DNA of 6,999 nt from DATGEP01 sp035310125 (GTDB taxonomy: Bacteria > Chloroflexota > Ktedonobacteria > Ktedonobacterales > JADMIN01), in the NCBI GenBank assembly GCA_035310125.1, contig DATGEP010000424.1, forward strand, positions 1 to 6,999, given 5' to 3'. Below, one piece after another: positions 4,064 to 6,999 of this stretch (its first letter is position 1; the number at the start of each line of letters is the position of its first letter). The position numbers were made by a program, and so were the translations under genes. A model generated the notes under the pieces. The model searched no databases and was not told the DNA's origin. It saw only the letters and a program-made list of their open reading frames with translations.

Positions 4064-6349
4064 ATGGCAAAGAGTCTCATCGCACCATCACTCTGGGCCG
4101 GGTGGAAGCCCTTCGGTATCGGCGAACAGAAGCCGCATCACTTCACGGAAATCTTCAAGACGGCGTGGGAGAATAAGCGCCATCCGCTCTATGCCTGGCG
4201 CATTCTCAATCGCGGCTGCTGCGACGGCTGCGCCCTCGGCACCACCGGCATGCGCGACTGGACTATTGACAGCATCCACCTCTGCACCATCCGGCTGAAT
4301 CTCCTCAGGCTCAACACGATGGGCGCTCTGCCGTGGAAGCGGCTGGTCAGTGACCTCGACGGTTTGAAGAAGCTCTCCAGTAAGGAGCTGCGCGATCTGG
4401 GCCGGCTGCCATATCCGATGATGCGTCGCAACGGCGAGGCCGGCTTCCGTCGCGTCTCGTGGGATGAGGCGCTCGACACGATCGCTGGTCGCATCCGCGA
4501 GACACCGCGCGAGCGCGTCGCCTTCTATCTGACGTCGCGCGGGCTCACCAATGAGGTCTATTACGTCGCGCAAAAGGCGGCACGCTTCGTTGGCACCAAC
4601 CACATAGACAATGCGGCGCGAGTCTGTCACTCGCCAAGCTCCGTGGGCCTCAAGCAGAGCGTCGGCGTCGGCGCATCCTCAGTCTCGTACAAAGACTGGA
4701 TCGGCAGCGATCTGCTGATCTTTGTCGGCAGTGACATCGCCAACAACCAGCCTGTCACTACGAAGTATCTCTATGAGGCCAAACGCGCCGGCACGAAACT
4801 CGCCGTCGTCAATCCCTATCGCGAGCCGGGCATGGTGCGTTATTGGGTGCCGTCCACACCTGAAAGCGCCCTCATGGGCACGAAACTCATGGACTACTTT
4901 TTCCAGATCAACACCGGCGGCGATCAGGGCTTCCTCAACGGCACGCTCAAATATCTGATCGAGCAGGGTTGGGTAGATGCCGAGTTCATTCGGGAGCATA
5001 CTGTCGGGTGGGACGAGACGGTGGCGGCGCTGGCGGATCAAAGCTGGGAAGCGCTGGAGCGCTCCAGCGGTACGACGCGCGAGAAGATGCGCGAGCTGGC
5101 TGAGCTGATCCACAACGCGAAGACGGGCATCTTCATCTGGAGTATGGGCATCACCCAGCACACATTTGGCGTGCAGAACGTGCGGGCCATCGTCAATCTG
5201 GCGCTCTCCCAGGGCTGGCTCGGCAAGCCGCATTGTGGTGTCGTTCCCATCCGTGGACACAGCGGCGTGCAAGGCGGCGCGGAGGTCGGCGCCGTGCCGG
5301 ATTCCTTCCCCGGCGGCGCCCCTATCAACGTCGAGAATTCGATGAAGTTCGCTGAGCTATGGGGGTTCGAGACGCCAACGTGGAAAGGCTATCGCGCCGT
5401 CGAGATGATAGACGCCGCCTACGACGGCGCCGTGGATGTGCTCTATTGCAGCGGTGGTAACTTTCTCGAAGTGATGCCTGATCCCGACTACGTTCACGAT
5501 GCATTAGGCAAGCCGAAGCTGCGCGTCCATCAGGATATCTATCTGACGACACAAATGCTGGTTGATCCGTCGGATACTGTCGTCCTTTTGCCCGCGCAGA
5601 CACGCTATGAGCAGCGTGGCGGCGGGACCGAGACGACCACCGAGCGCCGCATCATCTTCACACCGGAGGTTCGCGGCCCGCGCATCGGCGAGGCGCGCTC
5701 GGAGTGGGAAATCTTTCAGGAGGTCGCCGCGCGGGTCCACCCGGAGCACCGTGAGCTGGTCACCTTCAAGGACGCACAGGCTATCCGCGACGAGATTGCT
5801 CGCGTGCATCCCGGCTACACCGGAATCGAACGGCTGCGTAAAGAGGGTGATCAGGTGCAATATGGTGGACCTATCCTCTACGTGGGCGGCCAGTTCAAGA
5901 CGCCCGACGGGAAAGGCCATTTCGCCGCGCTCACGCCGCCGGAGCTGGATCTGCCCGCGGGTAAGTTCGCGCTTTCCACGCGGCGCGGCAAGCAGTTCAA
6001 CAGCCTGGTCTACAAGAAGATTGATCCCATGACTGGCGCGGGCCGCCTCGCCGTGATCATCTCGAAAGAGGACGCGGACGCGCTTGGAGTGCGCGACGGC
6101 GACCCTGTGGAGCTGCGCAGCGACAATGGCGCTTCCATGCGCTGCTCCATCCGCATTGACCGTATCAAGCCGCGCAATGTGCAGGCATTCTGGCCAGAAT
6201 GCAACGTGCTCATCAAGCGTAAAGTCTGTGACATTGCCGCTGGCGTGCCGGACTACAACGCAGTGGTAGAGATTGTGCCCATCCGAGAGGCCGCGCGCGA
6301 GCCGGCGACAGTCGGCGCCGGTACGGGATCAAAGGGCGGGTATCTGTGA
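4064..6349 (+). CDS. FdhF/YdeP family molybdopterin oxidoreductase
   Basis: This 761-aa protein is a member of the DMSO-reductase superfamily, in the formate-dehydrogenase-H-like YdeP branch (E. coli YdeP is about the same length). The N-terminal iron-sulfur region has Cys52, Cys53, Cys56 and Cys74, with the typical CDGCALG and HLCTIRLNLLRLNTM context. The catalytic core runs from about residue 105 to 520. ARVCHSPSSVGL contains Cys188, at the position of the Mo-ligating selenocysteine of E. coli FdhF. The core also has SMGITQHTFGVQNVRAIVNL, GKPHCGVVPIRGHSGVQG and CSGGNFLEVMPDPD. The C-terminal molybdopterin-dinucleotide-binding domain starts near residue 633 (GKFALSTRRGKQFN) and runs to about 745. 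There is no Tat or Sec signal, so it is cytoplasmic. ATG 4064 has AAGGTGG 6 nt upstream. Substrate is unknown: formate is possible, but YdeP is known mainly through acid resistance. The FdhD sulfurtransferase and electron-transfer partners are absent from the window. Confidence 0.93.
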   Translation: MAKSLIAPSLWAGWKPFGIGEQKPHHFTEIFKTAWENKRHPLYAWRILNRGCCDGCALGTTGMRDWTIDSIHLCTIRLNLLRLNTMGALPWKRLVSDLDGLKKLSSKELRDLGRLPYPMMRRNGEAGFRRVSWDEALDTIAGRIRETPRERVAFYLTSRGLTNEVYYVAQKAARFVGTNHIDNAARVCHSPSSVGLKQSVGVGASSVSYKDWIGSDLLIFVGSDIANNQPVTTKYLYEAKRAGTKLAVVNPYREPGMVRYWVPSTPESALMGTKLMDYFFQINTGGDQGFLNGTLKYLIEQGWVDAEFIREHTVGWDETVAALADQSWEALERSSGTTREKMRELAELIHNAKTGIFIWSMGITQHTFGVQNVRAIVNLALSQGWLGKPHCGVVPIRGHSGVQGGAEVGAVPDSFPGGAPINVENSMKFAELWGFETPTWKGYRAVEMIDAAYDGAVDVLYCSGGNFLEVMPDPDYVHDALGKPKLRVHQDIYLTTQMLVDPSDTVVLLPAQTRYEQRGGGTETTTERRIIFTPEVRGPRIGEARSEWEIFQEVAARVHPEHRELVTFKDAQAIRDEIARVHPGYTGIERLRKEGDQVQYGGPILYVGGQFKTPDGKGHFAALTPPELDLPAGKFALSTRRGKQFNSLVYKKIDPMTGAGRLAVIISKEDADALGVRDGDPVELRSDNGASMRCSIRIDRIKPRNVQAFWPECNVLIKRKVCDIAAGVPDYNAVVEIVPIREAAREPATVGAGTGSKGGYL

Positions 6350-6586
6350 GTGATAGCAGGGTATGGCAGTGATGATGGGTGGTCGCGGCCATGAGAAATG
6401 TATACGGCGTTGGAAGGTTTCAAGGCGCTGCCACGTATAGGCGACACGCCGATATAGCCGGTGGTCTGCTTCTTCGTGAATGCCAAAGTTCGCCTGTATG
6501 AGCTGACGCTAAGCTTGCTACAAGCAGCCGTGAAGTATGCCCGGTCGCAGATGATGTCTACCTACTGGTCGTCCCCAGTCTTCGAG

Positions 6587-6625
6587 ACATATCCCCGCGA
6601 GCTTTAGCGCATCGCGGGGATATGT
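6587..6625. repeat. 14-bp perfect inverted repeat with 11-nt loop
   Basis: ACATATCCCCGCGA (6587-6600) is exactly complementary to TCGCGGGGATATGT (6612-6625), around the loop GCTTTAGCGCA. It is the longest inverted repeat noted in the window. It lies about 240 nt after the molybdoprotein stop and has no T-run on either side. It may be a bidirectional transcription barrier, an RNA stabiliser, a member of a dispersed repeat family or part of a small RNA. Confidence 0.9.
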
Positions 6626-6658
6626 GACTTGGATATCTGGGTAAAGTGCTGTATGGCG

Positions 6659-6686
6659 GGCATAGACCTCTTTACCTGTCTATGCC
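6659..6686. repeat. 9-bp perfect inverted repeat with 10-nt loop
   Basis: GGCATAGAC (6659-6667) is exactly complementary to GTCTATGCC (6678-6686), with the loop CTCTTTACCT. It lies 33 nt after the 14-bp inverted repeat, so the two may form one structured element. Confidence 0.85.
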
Positions 6687-6784
6687 AGAGATATCGTGTG
6701 GTCCCATAATCGTGTAATCGTGTCCGACTGGACCGTGACTTTCGGCAGCTATCCCGTCTGCCAAATGCTACGCTACCTGTAATC

Positions 6785-6805
6785 GCGCCATCCTTTGATT
6801 GGCGC
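6785..6805 (-). terminator. Hairpin downstream of the - strand partial gene, possible terminator
   Basis: GCGCCA (6785-6790) pairs with TGGCGC (6800-6805); the inner TC/GA extends the stem to 8 bp with one bulged T around a CTTT loop. It lies 57 nt beyond the stop codon of the - strand gene at 6863. No T-run follows, so terminator function is only a suggestion. Confidence 0.3.
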
Positions 6806-6862
6806 TGCGCATCTGGGCAATCGGCCACGAAATTCCGGCAAAAATGGCACCGCACGTACTCA

Positions 6863-6999
6863 TCACTCTACTGTCTCGTAGTGCCGTGCCACGATGGGGT
6901 CCACGAACAGGCCGGCGATCTGGGCGCGGTATTCCTGGAATTGCGGGCTGCCCCGGAACGTGACCGTGTGGTGCTCCAGCGTGTCCCACTCAAGCTGCG
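6863..6999 (-). CDS. C-terminal fragment of a small monooxygenase-like (ABM/Dabb fold) protein
   Basis: Partial gene on the - strand. The last 44 codons are present (frame 6997 to 6866) plus a TGA stop at 6863-6865; the start lies beyond the window. The visible peptide runs QLEWDTLEHHTVTFRGSP, then QFQEYRAQIAGLF, and ends VDPIVARHYETVE. The pattern of Trp-Asp-x-x-Glu-x-His, then Phe-Arg-x-Ser-Pro-x-Phe-x-Glu-(Tyr/Trp)-Arg, then an ending in His-Tyr-Glu, is typical of the last helix and strand of small dimeric alpha+beta barrel proteins annotated as antibiotic biosynthesis monooxygenases (about 100 aa). These include heme-degrading, quinol-oxidising and unassigned proteins, so no substrate can be given. 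It converges on the molybdoprotein gene. That the frame is coding is fairly certain; the family is moderately certain. Confidence 0.65.
   Translation of the reverse strand, partial: QLEWDTLEHHTVTFRGSPQFQEYRAQIAGLFVDPIVARHYETVE

Larger units (their letters stand above)
6350..6862. other. Non-coding convergent intergenic region rich in inverted repeats
   Basis: The stretch separates the convergent ends of the molybdoprotein gene and the - strand partial gene. I see no credible gene. It holds two long inverted repeats (6587-6625, 6659-6686), an 8-bp tandem repeat (TAATCGTG twice, 6707-6722) and a hairpin at 6785-6805. GATATC occurs on both sides of the second inverted repeat (6632-6637, 6690-6695), so a larger outer pairing is possible. 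A 48-codon open frame (6461-6607) is judged non-coding. Confidence 0.6.

Noticed and set aside
6461..6607. 48-codon + strand frame starting GTG 6461
   Set aside because: No RBS or recognisable motif, codon use unlike the neighbouring genes, and it runs into the loop of the 14-bp inverted repeat. It could be a gene remnant, but nothing supports that.
6587..6625. Reading the 14-bp inverted repeat as a simple intrinsic terminator of the molybdoprotein gene
   Set aside because: It lies about 240 nt after the stop codon and lacks a T-run on either strand, so it is listed as an inverted repeat of unknown role.
6768..6989. 73-codon - strand frame overlapping the right edge
   Set aside because: It is out of frame with the partial gene ending at 6863, whose frame shows a recognisable family pattern; this one does not.
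1..6999. CRISPR array, tRNA, rRNA, insertion sequence or phage genes
   Set aside because: No regularly spaced repeats, tRNA-like cloverleaf, transposase or integrase pattern, or target-site duplication was seen on either strand.

Overview
The window is about 7 kb of moderately GC-rich bacterial DNA. It holds four complete genes on the + strand, flanked by two partial genes on the - strand. The methylmalonyl-CoA epimerase / acyl-CoA carboxylase pair and the FdhF/YdeP-type molybdoprotein are found in several soil lineages. My best guess is Chloroflexota (Ktedonobacteria-like); an actinobacterial-type genome is the main alternative. No single-copy marker is present, so this assignment is weak.

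Layout. (1) Positions 1-187, - strand: the start of a secreted protein with a Sec signal peptide and a near-perfect Shine-Dalgarno, cut by the window edge, driven by a TTGACA-17-TAACAT promoter at 382-410 through a leader of about 190 nt. (2) Positions 188-634: divergent intergenic region. (3) Positions 635-2650: a two-gene unit, methylmalonyl-CoA epimerase then the carboxyltransferase (beta) subunit of an acyl-CoA (propionyl-CoA type) carboxylase, 27 nt apart. (4) Positions 2651-3191: a 541-nt gap with a strong-looking promoter, a perfect 16-bp tandem repeat, several hairpins and an 18-bp perfect palindrome beside the next ribosome-binding site. (5) Positions 3192-3785: a 197-aa six-helix membrane protein resembling the GPR1/FUN34/YaaH acetate-uptake family. 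(6) Positions 3786-4063: two hairpins, then a promoter. (7) Positions 4064-6349: a 761-aa FdhF/YdeP family molybdopterin oxidoreductase. (8) Positions 6350-6862: a non-coding convergent region with long inverted repeats. (9) Positions 6863-6999, - strand: the C-terminal 44 residues of a small protein resembling the antibiotic biosynthesis monooxygenase / Dabb fold.

How the genes relate. The epimerase and carboxylase carry propionyl-CoA to (S)-methylmalonyl-CoA and on to the (R)-epimer used by methylmalonyl-CoA mutase. The biotin-carrying alpha subunit and the mutase are not in the window. The membrane protein and the molybdoprotein are separate transcription units, but their promoters share the same upstream box, the same -35 and -10 boxes and identical spacing (2682-2722 and 3905-3945). 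Co-regulation of a small-acid transporter with a YdeP-like enzyme is the most interesting inference here. No mobile element, CRISPR array, tRNA or rRNA gene was seen.
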